Origin: a virus
Strand: one strand, 5' to 3'
DNA: 42,395 bases
Virus record (IMG/VR): IMGVR_UViG_3300044951_000691
Coordinates: 1-42,395 of that record
The first letter of the stretch is position 1; every line of letters starts with the position of its first letter. Of this stretch, positions 13,946 through 21,056 are shown one piece after another. The position numbers and the translations under genes were made by a program. The notes beneath the pieces are model-generated. The model did not search any database. It was not told the origin of the DNA and saw only the letters and a program-made list of their open reading frames with translations.

Positions 13946-15496
13946 ATGATAGTTAAAAATGTAGAGTCTGGTAAGATAGCCAGAGAAAAATTAATCAAAG
14001 GGGTTGACACAATAGCTAACGCTGTTGGATCGACACTTGGTGCAAGGGGGCGCACTGTGTTGATGGAATCAGAACAACACATTGGTGGTATCACAGTTAC
14101 AAAAGACGGAGTCAGTGTAAGTAAAGGAATTAACCTTATGGATCCCACTGAGAACCTAGCGGTGATGATCATGCGTGAGGCATCTGAGAAGACTGCCAAC
14201 TCGGCAGGCGATGGGACGACGACGAGCATGGTGCTGGCACAGGCCATCATCCATGAGGCGATGGATCAGATAGAGCCGAGCGATAACTTAACGCAGGTGC
14301 TAAGAGATATTCAGGATGCTAGTACGGAAGTATTAGCAAAGCTTGACGAGATGTCAGTGGAGATTACAGACGAGAAGCTTGAGTCAGTTGCTACAATATC
14401 TGCTAACGGGGATGAGGACACGGGGCGTATCATAGCGGATGCGTACAGTAAGGTGGGGCTGAGTGGCGTGGTGACAGTAGAGCCGTCAAAGGATGCGCTG
14501 ACATACTCAGAAATTATTAGTGGGATGAAGATAGACAGGGGCTTCACAAGTAAGTACTTTGTCACTGACCACAAGAAGCAAGAGTGCGTGCTAGAGGACC
14601 CATACATTTTGGTGACCGACCAGCCAATTAGTCATATCAATGACATATACCCAATACTTGAGTTTATTCTTGAGGGGAACAGATCGCTATTAATTGTGGG
14701 AGAGATTGAGGAGAATGCGCTGAACACATTAAATGCCAACAAGATTAAGGCTAAGTTAAAAGTGTGCTCTATCATCCCACCACAGTTTGGCTACAAGAAG
14801 CATCAGTTGATGCAGGACATAGCGATGGCGACGGGTGCTAAGTACTTTAGCGAGCAGACAGGCGACAACCTAGCACTTGTCTCAATTGACGACCTAGGGC
14901 GTGCAAAGAAGGTGATCAGTGGCAGGTTCAATACGCTGCTACGGGATCCGGGTCAACCAGGTGATGTGGAGGCGAGAGTAGAGGAGCTGCAAGAGCAGTT
15001 AAAGGTGGAGGAGAGTGCGATCGAGAAAGACTTTTTAAAAGAGCGCATCGCTAACCTTGGTGGTGGCGTGGCTGTCATTTATGTGGGGGCTCAGTCAGAC
15101 ATTGAGCAGAAGGAGAAGAAGGACCGGGTGGACGATGCGGTGTGTGCTGTGAGAGCTGCACTAGAAGAGGGCATACTGCCAGGTGGTGGCGTGGCACTAA
15201 AAGATGTGGCCAGAGAGATGAACACAAAGAATAAGGGGGACATTATTTTACTTCATGCTATGCTTGCTCCAATGAAAAAGATATTATCTAACGCTGGTGT
15301 TGACCCAAATGATGTTATGTTGGATTTGGTGAAAAATGGCGTTGGCATGAACGTGGTGACCATGGCTAAAGCTAACATGATGGAGGCAGGTATAATCGAC
15401 CCGACAAAGGTGACCAAGGAGGCGGTGCGAAACGCGGTGTCAGTAGCTACAACTTTACTTTCTACCGATACAGTTATAACTAATATTAGGGCATAA
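13946..15496 (+). CDS. groEL: Phage-encoded chaperonin GroEL (HSP60)
   Basis: 516 residues, collinear with bacterial GroEL. VTKDGVSVS (51-59) and AGDGTTTSMVLAQAI (87-101) hold the nucleotide-binding and catalytic Asp residues; the second equatorial segment keeps DRVDDAV near 395, LEEGILPGGGVAL and GIIDPTKVTK. The apical part is diverged: the usual PGFGDRRK is PPQFGYKKHQ. The Gly-Gly-Met tail is absent (end NIRA), making it shorter than about 545 residues. It should fold phage proteins such as the capsid protein, with the GroES at 15794. The coding sequence is visibly richer in G and C than its neighbours, suggesting separate acquisition. Confidence 0.95.
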   Translation: MIVKNVESGKIAREKLIKGVDTIANAVGSTLGARGRTVLMESEQHIGGITVTKDGVSVSKGINLMDPTENLAVMIMREASEKTANSAGDGTTTSMVLAQAIIHEAMDQIEPSDNLTQVLRDIQDASTEVLAKLDEMSVEITDEKLESVATISANGDEDTGRIIADAYSKVGLSGVVTVEPSKDALTYSEIISGMKIDRGFTSKYFVTDHKKQECVLEDPYILVTDQPISHINDIYPILEFILEGNRSLLIVGEIEENALNTLNANKIKAKLKVCSIIPPQFGYKKHQLMQDIAMATGAKYFSEQTGDNLALVSIDDLGRAKKVISGRFNTLLRDPGQPGDVEARVEELQEQLKVEESAIEKDFLKERIANLGGGVAVIYVGAQSDIEQKEKKDRVDDAVCAVRAALEEGILPGGGVALKDVAREMNTKNKGDIILLHAMLAPMKKILSNAGVDPNDVMLDLVKNGVGMNVVTMAKANMMEAGIIDPTKVTKEAVRNAVSVATTLLSTDTVITNIRA

Positions 15497-15502
15497 TAAG
15501 TG

Positions 15503-15510
15503 TATCTTTG
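15503..15510 (+). promoter_or_regulatory. Promoter -7 element TATCTTTG between groEL and the next gene
   Basis: TATCTTTG lies just after the groEL stop and 43 bases before the ATG at 15554. No clear TTG sits at the matching distance upstream. It would give the co-chaperonin transcript some independence from groEL. Confidence 0.5.
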
Positions 15511-15553
15511 CAAAAAAAAATAACACGGGGACAGGTGACTGAACAGTATTAAT

Positions 15554-15751
15554 ATGGGTAACTTTGTAAAATTAACAACAAGAAACGAAGAAGGTGCTTA
15601 CGTAAGAACTTGGGTAGATCAAGCTTCAATCAAACAATTGTCTCAGAATGGTATAACACAAGCTGGAGAGAATGAGGGTACATGTGTATTTGTAGACGGA
15701 ACAGTTATTGAGTTAAAAGCATTTAACGAAACTCTTGATACGTTAAAGTAA
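15554..15751 (+). CDS. Hypothetical protein between groEL and groES, 65 aa
   Basis: MGNFVKLTTRNEEGAYVRTW, then strands (GTCVFVDGTVIELKAF) suggest a small beta-sheet domain. It lies in the chaperonin operon. No family recognised, so a role in chaperonin action is only a neighbourhood guess. Confidence 0.65.
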   Translation: MGNFVKLTTRNEEGAYVRTWVDQASIKQLSQNGITQAGENEGTCVFVDGTVIELKAFNETLDTLK

Positions 15752-15793
15752 TTACAAGCACAATCTTTATTATTATCTAATTTAAATAAAATA

Positions 15794-16051
15794 ATGCGAG
15801 TAATTGGACCAAACATATTAATCGTACCTCAAGAAGAGGAGACGAAGACAAAAGGAGGGCTATTGATGTCAGCATCTGACACAAAGGAGCTAAGATATAA
15901 GAAGGCGACGGTGGTGTCTGTCGGCACAACGGTGGAGGGTGTGATTCCTGGTAACTTTATTTATTTTGATAAGGCTGCAGGTCACACAATCCGGGTCAAC
16001 GAGGACCTATATACCGTCATAACAATTCGGGACGTTGTCGTCGTGCTTTAA
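15794..16051 (+). CDS. groES: Phage-encoded co-chaperonin GroES (HSP10)
   Basis: 85 residues against about 97 in bacteria. The N-terminal strand MRVIGPNILIVPQEEE, the mobile loop KTKGGLLMSASD (18-29, LLM in the place of the IVL tripeptide that docks on GroEL), and YKKATVVSVG then GNFIYFDKAAG follow the GroES barrel. The segment between VSVG and GVIPG is short, so the roof hairpin is missing. It is expected to cap the phage GroEL. Its last 35 bases overlap the end of the convergent minus-strand gene. Confidence 0.9.
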   Translation: MRVIGPNILIVPQEEETKTKGGLLMSASDTKELRYKKATVVSVGTTVEGVIPGNFIYFDKAAGHTIRVNEDLYTVITIRDVVVVL

Positions 16052-16508
16052 AATCCTCATTTGCCCGCTTGGCTACTCTATTGAACTGACGTTCGGAGTA
16101 CCGAGTGGGCATTTTAATTTCAGTGATAGGCTTCTCGCCTAAAAGTCGTGCGTAAACATCACGCATAATGGCTCTGCCCTTGGCAGATAGCTCATACATG
16201 GGTACCGTATGGTACGATCCCTTCCTAAATACGGAGATAAGGCCCATATCAATCATATCTTTACGCTTCTTTGGGGCAAAACCTAGTATCTGGTTGTACT
16301 TCTCTATTGACTTGACGTTAAATATACCCTCCGAGTGCAAAAAACAGAGCATTTGGAAGTAAGGAGCCGACAGTCCGTAGTGCCTAAGGACATATTTCTG
16401 CACAAGCCCTATGTATTTTAGGAAATCATGCTCAATTTCCATGCGTGTAACGGGTGGATACTTCTTAGGTCGGTAGACCTTAGGCATCATATAGGTGCGA
16501 ATGGCCAT
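16017..16508 (-). CDS. Winged-helix DNA-binding protein, MarR-like
   Basis: Start chosen at 16508 (MAIRTYMMPKVYRP), coupled by TAATG to the membrane-protein gene upstream. 163 residues: an N-terminal helical part, a helix-turn-helix (APYFQMLCFLHSEG, then NQILGFAPKKRKDMIDMGL), and a wing (ISVFRKGSYHTVPMYELSAKG cut by a turn), followed by helices and a basic tail. The topology fits MarR-type regulators. It is a candidate switch protein of the phage, on the opposite strand to its surroundings. Confidence 0.75.
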   Translation of the reverse strand: MAIRTYMMPKVYRPKKYPPVTRMEIEHDFLKYIGLVQKYVLRHYGLSAPYFQMLCFLHSEGIFNVKSIEKYNQILGFAPKKRKDMIDMGLISVFRKGSYHTVPMYELSAKGRAIMRDVYARLLGEKPITEIKMPTRYSERQFNRVAKRANEDFKARRQRPELL

Positions 16509-16975
16509 TATCGTACGATTAAACCGGTGATGATGGCTAAAAAAGCTACAATTTCTACCCAAAAGATGCCATTTTTGGTCTTATTTAAGGCGCAAATGGC
16601 AGAGAATATAACAATAATAACTGATGGCTGCCATAATCCTGACTCAAAGTATAGCCCCATGGATGCACATCCTATGCCTAAAAGGGCACCAAGGTAGTGA
16701 ACGATGTGGGTATTGGCCCCTGTCCATTTAAACTCAGAGGCTGCACCAACAAATGCGAGCCCTGCTCCTGAGAAAAAGTATAGTGGTGTGGACTCGTCAG
16801 ATTGGAAGACCATGGTGGTGGCTAGTGCCCAGCAGAAGATAGTAAAGAAATATCCTTGCCTAACTGTGTTAAGTTTGTAGTGGGAGTCGGAGATAGATGG
16901 GAGCACGCCAAACCGGTAAGTAATAAATCCTACGTAGCTGACGAATATTAAAAACTGTGCAAGTGTTAGAATCAT
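16508..16975 (-). CDS. Six-span integral membrane protein
   Basis: 155 residues with hydrophobic segments at about 2-20, 41-58, 65-82, 91-109, 116-131 and 136-154 and short loops. The first gene of a two-gene minus-strand island with the winged-helix protein. No enzymatic motif is seen. It may act at the host membrane during infection, for example in exclusion of other phages or in sensing; this is a guess from context. Confidence 0.75.
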   Translation of the reverse strand: MILTLAQFLIFVSYVGFITYRFGVLPSISDSHYKLNTVRQGYFFTIFCWALATTMVFQSDESTPLYFFSGAGLAFVGAASEFKWTGANTHIVHYLGALLGIGCASMGLYFESGLWQPSVIIVIFSAICALNKTKNGIFWVEIVAFLAIITGLIVR

Positions 16976-16977
16976 AA

Positions 16978-17012
16978 TTGTATATTTTATTTTAACAAAT
17001 TTACTATCTTTG
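16978..17012 (+). promoter_or_regulatory. Divergent promoter region
   Basis: On the plus strand TATCTTTG (17005-17012), with TTG at 16978-16980 (spacing 24, slightly long), precedes the ATG at 17037. On the minus strand TAAATTTG (17003-16996) precedes the ATG at 16975 but has no well-placed TTG. The two overlap, so use of one may reduce the other. Confidence 0.55.
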
Positions 17013-17036
17013 TTTGAATTTTAAAATAACAAAAAA

Positions 17037-17273
17037 ATGTTACAGCAATCTCAACTTAAAGGACCAAAGAAAAAATCATATCCACTTGTTGGTGAAGCCG
17101 AGATGGCGGATGAGTTAAATAAGATTGAGCGTTCTCGTCCAACAGGCTACAGAACAGCAGGTCAGGCACCAGTGTCTGCACCTAAAAAGAAGCCTGCTAA
17201 AGGCCGTGACATGCCACTTCCTTCTTCAGATGGGATAATGGGTACATTCACTAATTTTTTCAAAAAGAAATAA
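17037..17273 (+). CDS. Lysine-rich small protein with GRDMPLP tail motif
   Basis: 78 residues, mostly polar and probably disordered (GPKKKSYPLV, APKKKPAKGRDMPLP), ending in a short hydrophobic-aromatic piece (MGTFTNFFKKK). GRDMPLPSSD near the end recurs as GRDVPLPDSS in the next protein. First gene of a chain of basic small proteins that leads into the virion genes, and coupled by TAATG to the next. Confidence 0.7.
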   Translation: MLQQSQLKGPKKKSYPLVGEAEMADELNKIERSRPTGYRTAGQAPVSAPKKKPAKGRDMPLPSSDGIMGTFTNFFKKK

Positions 17274-17644
17274 TGGCAATTAAGAAATCAGAAACTCCTG
17301 CTAAAACTGCAGGCAAGTTAGTTAAGGGTGCAGTTAAAGGCTGGATAAACAAAGGCATGGCAGATACATTAACCGAAGTAAAGGTTATGCCAAAGACTAA
17401 TCGTCTTAAGACATTTGCACAAGACGTTAAGTCTGGATTAAAAGGCGTAAATGCTGCCGCAGGTGGTGGTTTATTAGGAAAGGTAGCAGCAGTTGCACAA
17501 GCTCCTAATATCGTTGGCGTTTCTGCTATGGCTCAATCAGGCTATAAGAGTAGAAAAGCAAGTGGTGCTACTCCTGGTGGCAAGAAGCCATTATTTGGTC
17601 GTGATGTACCTCTTCCTGATTCATCATCTTTATTTAATAAATAA
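17273..17644 (+). CDS. Basic Ala/Gly/Lys-rich protein, 123 aa
   Basis: Lys-rich N-terminus (ETPAKTAGKLVKGAVKGWI), a Gly/Ala-rich centre (NAAAGGGLLGKVAAVAQAP) and an end with FGRDVPLPDSSSLF that parallels the preceding protein. It may be a minor virion or DNA-associated protein. No family recognised. Confidence 0.7.
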   Translation: MAIKKSETPAKTAGKLVKGAVKGWINKGMADTLTEVKVMPKTNRLKTFAQDVKSGLKGVNAAAGGGLLGKVAAVAQAPNIVGVSAMAQSGYKSRKASGATPGGKKPLFGRDVPLPDSSSLFNK

Positions 17645-17645
17645 T

Positions 17646-18017
17646 ATGGCAAAGCAAAAAATGGTTGCCCCTAAAACGGTTGCTAATAAGGACAATACGA
17701 ATGTTGCTCGTAAACGAGTTAATGTATTAGTTGCTGATAAACCAAGTTATTCGTGGTTATATAATGTTCCAGGATTTGGAGGTAAACAAAGAAAAACAAC
17801 CAAAGAAGATTCTACTAGATACGAACAAGGATTTAGGGAGCAAGTAACTAGAGATCAAATAGCTGGAAAATCAACAGTTCCATATACAGCATTTAGTAGT
17901 AGTCGTAATCAAGGAAGATGGGAAGCCGAAGATAGAAGAAAAAGTAATGACTTAAAGAAAGGATCTATGGTACGTGATTCGTCTATCCCATTAGCACCAA
18001 CAGAATTTCCAGACTAA
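17646..18017 (+). CDS. Basic hypothetical protein, 123 aa
   Basis: Start chosen at MAKQKMVAPKTV (17646); the longer frame begins inside the previous gene. It has a Lys/Arg/Asn-rich body, an aromatic patch (SYSWLYNVPGFGG), and an end VRDSSIPLAPTEFPD that resembles the RD-x-PLP tails of the two preceding proteins. Coupled by TAATG to the next small gene. Confidence 0.7.
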   Translation: MAKQKMVAPKTVANKDNTNVARKRVNVLVADKPSYSWLYNVPGFGGKQRKTTKEDSTRYEQGFREQVTRDQIAGKSTVPYTAFSSSRNQGRWEAEDRRKSNDLKKGSMVRDSSIPLAPTEFPD

Positions 18018-18118
18018 TGAAAAAGATCATTAAGAAAGCTGCAAAGTTTGAGTCTGAGAAATCTTTGGATGGAGCGATGAAGTTCTTAAAAGGGAATGTA
18101 AAGAAAATTAAAAAATAA
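18017..18118 (+). CDS. Lysine-rich micro-protein, 33 aa
   Basis: ATG at 18017 overlaps the previous stop (TAATG); TAA at 18116-18118. It begins MKKIIKKAAKFESEK and ends KKIKK; it would form an amphipathic basic helix. Support is position and composition like its neighbours. Confidence 0.55.
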   Translation: MKKIIKKAAKFESEKSLDGAMKFLKGNVKKIKK

Positions 18119-18122
18119 TAAA

Positions 18123-18257
18123 ATGGCTAAGAAAATACAAGAAAAATCGTCAATCAATAAACCAATGCCTACACAAACAATGGGCATTACGGATATTGTA
18201 AGAGCAGCTAAATTAATGAAAGTTGCTAAGAAAATGGCTATTAAAAAAATGTTCTAA
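18123..18257 (+). CDS. Basic micro-protein, 44 aa
   Basis: ATG at 18123, TAA at 18255-18257. A Lys/Met-rich helix at the end (RAAKLMKVAKKMAIKKMF). It lies 4 bases after one gene and 1 base before the next. Unknown role. Confidence 0.55.
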   Translation: MAKKIQEKSSINKPMPTQTMGITDIVRAAKLMKVAKKMAIKKMF

Positions 18258-18258
18258 C

Positions 18259-18450
18259 ATGGAAGGCTTAGGAGATTTGGTTGCTAAGGTAACCGAGGTT
18301 ACCGGCATCAAGGCAGTAGTTGAGGCAGTTGCAGGTAAAGACTGTGGTTGCGCCCAACGTCAGCAAAAGTTGAACGACATGTTCCCTTTTGCAACATCAA
18401 AGGATCAGTATTACGCTGACAAAGTTAACAACCAAGAGATTGGTCTATAA
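18259..18450 (+). CDS. Conserved small protein with a CGC motif, 63 aa
   Basis: Start chosen at MEGLGDLVAKVTEV (18259). The motif KDCGCAQRQQKLNDMFPF is a recurrent pattern (C-x-C...RQ-x-x-LN-x-x-FPF) in small phage proteins of Bacteroidota. The first 30 residues are an amphipathic, mildly hydrophobic helix. Function unknown. Coupled to the next gene by TAATG. Confidence 0.7.
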   Translation: MEGLGDLVAKVTEVTGIKAVVEAVAGKDCGCAQRQQKLNDMFPFATSKDQYYADKVNNQEIGL

Positions 18451-18893
18451 TGAAAGTATTAGTTAAAAATATTAGGCATTTTGACATGGGTGACTATATA
18501 TTAGTCATTGGCAATAATGCAACTGATATATTTAAGTTTTACAATGTGTCCCAGATGCATGGGCTTAATCTTTTAGATGCCCAAGCAGAAGAGGTTGACA
18601 AGACAAAAGGGAATGGTGTTTATATGTATGGTCTTACAAATTATGACCCAGCAGATAAAAAGCTAACAGCCAAAGCCCCTTACAAGCCTTTTTTATTTTT
18701 AAATATGGGGACATTTAAAAAATACTCCCTTACCGAGCAAGCAACAGCTATTATGCATGAGACCATGCACATGAATATCTTGTTGAACAACTGGAACATA
18801 AAAGATAAGGAGGAAGAGGTGATAGGTAAAGCTGAAGAAGAAGCTAATAAAATAATTGCAAAATTAAAGGGACTTAATCTGTTAAAGAAGTAA
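18450..18893 (+). CDS. Putative zinc metallopeptidase-like protein (HExxH)
   Basis: 147 residues. IMHETMHMNILL (101-112) contains the zinc-peptidase motif H103-E-x-x-H107, followed at 115-133 by a Glu-rich helix (KDKEEEVIGKAEEEAN) that can supply a third ligand. The N-terminal half is beta-rich (KVLVKNIRHF, GDYILVIGNN). It could be a virion-maturation protease or act on the host surface, but no protease family was recognised. It may also be a structural protein with a chance motif. Confidence 0.6.
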   Translation: MKVLVKNIRHFDMGDYILVIGNNATDIFKFYNVSQMHGLNLLDAQAEEVDKTKGNGVYMYGLTNYDPADKKLTAKAPYKPFLFLNMGTFKKYSLTEQATAIMHETMHMNILLNNWNIKDKEEEVIGKAEEEANKIIAKLKGLNLLKK

Positions 18894-19162
18894 TGGCAAC
18901 ACCAGCTTGGACACGAAAAGAGGGCAAAGACCCAAAAGGAGGGCTTAACGCTAAAGGCGTAGCCTCGTATAGACGTGCAAACCCTGGAAGTAAATTACAA
19001 ACAGCGGTGACCACTCCTCCATCAAAGTTAAAAGCAGGCAGCAAAGATGCAAACAGACGTAAGTCTTTTTGTGCAAGGATGTCAGGCATGGAGGGACCAA
19101 TGAAGAAGCCAAATGGCGAACCAACAAGAAAAGCACTAGCACTAAGAAAATGGAACTGTTAA
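18893..19162 (+). CDS. DUF6321-like basic protein, 89 aa
   Basis: GGLNAKGVASYRRANPG near residues 16-32 and RRKSFCARMSGMEG near 55-68 are the hallmark of a family of small phage proteins (DUF6321-like: GGLNAKGRASY...RRKSFCARM-x-GM). It ends in ALALRKWNC. It is basic throughout and probably virion- or DNA-associated; function is not known. TAATG couples it to the HExxH gene. Confidence 0.8.
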   Translation: MATPAWTRKEGKDPKGGLNAKGVASYRRANPGSKLQTAVTTPPSKLKAGSKDANRRKSFCARMSGMEGPMKKPNGEPTRKALALRKWNC

Positions 19163-19290
19163 AAAGAAAAGACGGATCAACATCTAAGCGTGGACTGTGG
19201 GATAATATCCGTGCCAATAAAGGAAGCGGAAAGAAGCCAACTAAGGAAATGCTAAAGCAAGAGAAGAAGATTCTTGCAAAGAAGAAATAA
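19150..19290 (+). CDS. Basic small protein, 46 aa
   Basis: Start chosen at MELLKRKDGSTSKRG (19150), 13 bases inside the previous gene. LWDNIRANKGSGKKPTKEM is a pattern often seen beside DUF6321-like proteins in phages. Lys-rich end (KQEKKILAKKK). TAATG to the next gene. Confidence 0.72.
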   Translation: MELLKRKDGSTSKRGLWDNIRANKGSGKKPTKEMLKQEKKILAKKK

Positions 19291-19568
19291 TGAAAGGCAA
19301 AACAGCGCAGTATTATGCTACTCATCCTGAGGCTCGCAAGAAAAGACTTGAGTATCAAGCCGACTATAACAAGCGACCTGATCAGTTAAAAAAACGCATC
19401 GAGTTAAATAAGATTAACAGAGACCGTGGGCAGTATGCTGATAAAGATGGTAAAGATATGAGTCATCAAAAGAATGGCCGTGTCATTGAAGAGTCAGCTA
19501 GTAAAAATCGTGGTTCAAAGTCAAATTCTGCTGGTGATGTACGTGCCAGAGGAAAGAAAAAAAAGTAA
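19290..19568 (+). CDS. Basic conserved phage protein, 92 aa
   Basis: Starts MKGKTAQYYATHPEARKKRL and has a repetitive helical pattern of Lys/Arg (KRPDQLKKRIELNKINRDRG), then DGKDMSHQKNGRVIEE and NRGSKSNSAGDVRARGKKKK. Members of this family occur in many aquatic phages next to virion genes, without known function. Confidence 0.75.
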   Translation: MKGKTAQYYATHPEARKKRLEYQADYNKRPDQLKKRIELNKINRDRGQYADKDGKDMSHQKNGRVIEESASKNRGSKSNSAGDVRARGKKKK

Positions 19569-19576
19569 TATCTTTG
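19569..19576 (+). promoter_or_regulatory. Promoter -7 element TATCTTTG
   Basis: TATCTTTG overlaps the end of the preceding stop codon region and lies 17 bases before the ATG at 19594. No TTG at the expected distance upstream. It would start a transcript into the spike-base and lysis genes. Confidence 0.5.
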
Positions 19577-19593
19577 TAACATAAATAATAAAT

Positions 19594-19728
19594 ATGAAGA
19601 AGGTAACTAAAAAGACAGCGTTTGATATCAAAGAGGCAAGCAACCAAAAGCTTAAGCCTGCTGCTCGTAAGCACTATGCAGAAAATGCACAAGCTGCTAT
19701 GAAAAACCAAATGAAGAAAAAGAAATAA
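19594..19728 (+). CDS. Lysine-rich micro-protein, 44 aa
   Basis: ATG at 19594, TAA at 19726-19728. It begins MKKVTKKTAFDIKEASN and ends MKNQMKKKK. A proper promoter element sits just upstream, and the next gene starts 1 base after the stop, which supports it being real. Same character as the other basic proteins in this chain. Confidence 0.62.
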   Translation: MKKVTKKTAFDIKEASNQKLKPAARKHYAENAQAAMKNQMKKKK

Positions 19729-19729
19729 C

Positions 19730-19993
19730 ATGGGAGTTTTAAACTACACACAAGCAGGGCGTGCCGCTGCCGTCACCCCGTCTAACACGGTTAATATTCC
19801 TAGCGTATCAGGAGGAGAGAATACACAAGGATGTACTCTTTACACTGGATCAGGAGGGATTATTAAAGCAATGACAATCGGTGGCGACATTGTTACGTTT
19901 AACTCTGTTCCTGCTGGACAAATTTTACAGGTAAAAGTTTTGCGTGTTTACGCAGAAGTAACAACTGCAACAGGGATTGTCGCTCTTTGGTAA
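19730..19993 (+). CDS. Spike-base-like virion protein, 87 aa
   Basis: The pattern GCTLYTGSGGIIKAMTIGGD, VTFNSVPAGQILQVKVLRV and an end TATGIVALW fits the small spike-base/decoration proteins of phages and gene-transfer agents: a compact beta-barrel ending in T-x-I-V-A-L-W. It would sit on the virion surface or the tail. It lies between the basic-protein chain and the lysis genes. Confidence 0.7.
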   Translation: MGVLNYTQAGRAAAVTPSNTVNIPSVSGGENTQGCTLYTGSGGIIKAMTIGGDIVTFNSVPAGQILQVKVLRVYAEVTTATGIVALW

Positions 19994-20158
19994 ATGAACG
20001 AATCAGATTTGAAACTGGGAATATTGAATACTATAGTATTGGCTATTTCTTTTAGCAATATAGAAACGTCTCTTCGTCTATTTTTACTTCTTGTATCAAT
20101 CGGATACACATGCCTTAAAATTTATAAGTTATTAAAAAATAAGCGCAATGAGGTTTAA
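19994..20158 (+). CDS. Small membrane protein, 54 aa, possible holin component
   Basis: ATG at 19994 directly after the previous stop; TAA at 20156-20158. Two hydrophobic segments (about 9-20 and 29-45) and a basic tail (KLLKNKRNEV). Its size, topology and place ahead of the endolysin fit a holin or holin-like protein. It overlaps the next gene by 11 bases. Confidence 0.6.
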   Translation: MNESDLKLGILNTIVLAISFSNIETSLRLFLLLVSIGYTCLKIYKLLKNKRNEV

Positions 20159-20390
20159 GGATATTTTCAAAGATTCAAACGACCTTAATGAGCAATCAAT
20201 TGCTGCTTTTATTTCTCTTACATTAGTTATAATTATCACTATTTGTGATTTAATAACCGGATTGTTAGGGATGGAACTTATTATCAAAGAATTTATTTTT
20301 GTTTCGCTTTTGGCTTTTACTGCGGCAGCTTTAGGGATTGCTGGATATAAAACATTGAACAATAAAGAAGATGGCGAAACGAGAGAGTAA
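20148..20390 (+). CDS. Two-span membrane protein, holin candidate, 80 aa
   Basis: A polar start (MRFKDIFKDSNDLNEQS), spans at about 19-41 and 49-67, and a charged tail (NNKEDGETRE): the layout of a class II holin. It is one of three consecutive small membrane proteins before the M15 endolysin. Which of them forms the lethal pore cannot be told. Confidence 0.65.
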   Translation: MRFKDIFKDSNDLNEQSIAAFISLTLVIIITICDLITGLLGMELIIKEFIFVSLLAFTAAALGIAGYKTLNNKEDGETRE

Positions 20391-20688
20391 TTTAACACAA
20401 AAGGTTACAGATAAAGCAATTGATTCAATCAAAATGCCTGTAACATTTAAGGAGTTTAGTAAAGAACCTGTTAAAGCAATGTTGTTCATTGTCACGTTAG
20501 CCATTGGTTATTTATACGTTGACATGAAAATGATGTATGCAAAAAACATTGATGGTCAATCGGCTAAATTAGACAAGGTTGAAATGAAAATTGATGCATT
20601 AACAAATCAATTACGCAAGTCTGATTCCTTATTATCTGCAAGCTCAACAAAATTAATGGTTTTATCTGAATTAGGTCATATTAAATGA
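20371..20688 (+). CDS. Single-span membrane protein with coiled coil, 105 aa
   Basis: One span at about 35-52 (KAMLFIVTLAIGYLYVDM), then a heptad-rich stretch (KLDKVEMKIDALTNQLRKSD) facing the periplasm if the N-terminus is inside. It could be a holin regulator or an inner-membrane spanin part. Overlaps both neighbours (20 bases and 4 bases). Confidence 0.62.
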   Translation: MAKRESNLTQKVTDKAIDSIKMPVTFKEFSKEPVKAMLFIVTLAIGYLYVDMKMMYAKNIDGQSAKLDKVEMKIDALTNQLRKSDSLLSASSTKLMVLSELGHIK

Positions 20689-21056
20689 TTTATTGGGTTT
20701 ACGCATTTATTATTTTGTCAATGGGTGGATGCGTTTCTGCTGTAGCAGAAAAAGATACCGAAATAAAAGATAAAAAAGTATTGGTAAAAGTAGACGACTT
20801 TACTTCAATAATAGAACGTGCAAAAAAAAACCAGGCAATGGCATTTAATGTTGGAGCAAAGGCTGACAATGCAATGGTTAACAAGGTTGAAGCAGTAGCA
20901 CAAAAAATCAATACATTAGAATCAACGATTGAGAAGTTAGAGGAAAAAAATGAAAAACTGCAAGAACAAGTTAAGTCTAATCCTAGTTTTGATATTCCTT
21001 TTTTCATGGAATCTATCATTGACAGCACAAACATATCCAAAGAAAAAAATAATTAA
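20685..21056 (+). CDS. Membrane-anchored or lipoprotein coiled-coil protein, 123 aa
   Basis: MIYWVYAFIILSMGGCVSA is a signal or anchor segment with a Cys at residue 16 in a lipobox-like context (SMGGC). A periplasmic coiled coil follows (EAVAQKINTLESTIEKLEE). It resembles one half of a two-part spanin. The last 107 bases also encode the start of the next protein in another frame. Confidence 0.62.
   Translation: MIYWVYAFIILSMGGCVSAVAEKDTEIKDKKVLVKVDDFTSIIERAKKNQAMAFNVGAKADNAMVNKVEAVAQKINTLESTIEKLEEKNEKLQEQVKSNPSFDIPFFMESIIDSTNISKEKNN

Noticed and set aside
16017-16508. Phage integrase or lysogeny repressor of the cI type
   Set aside because: The protein is winged-helix MarR-like; no recombinase motifs, attachment-site repeats or cI/Cro pair are visible, so a temperate life cycle is not supported.
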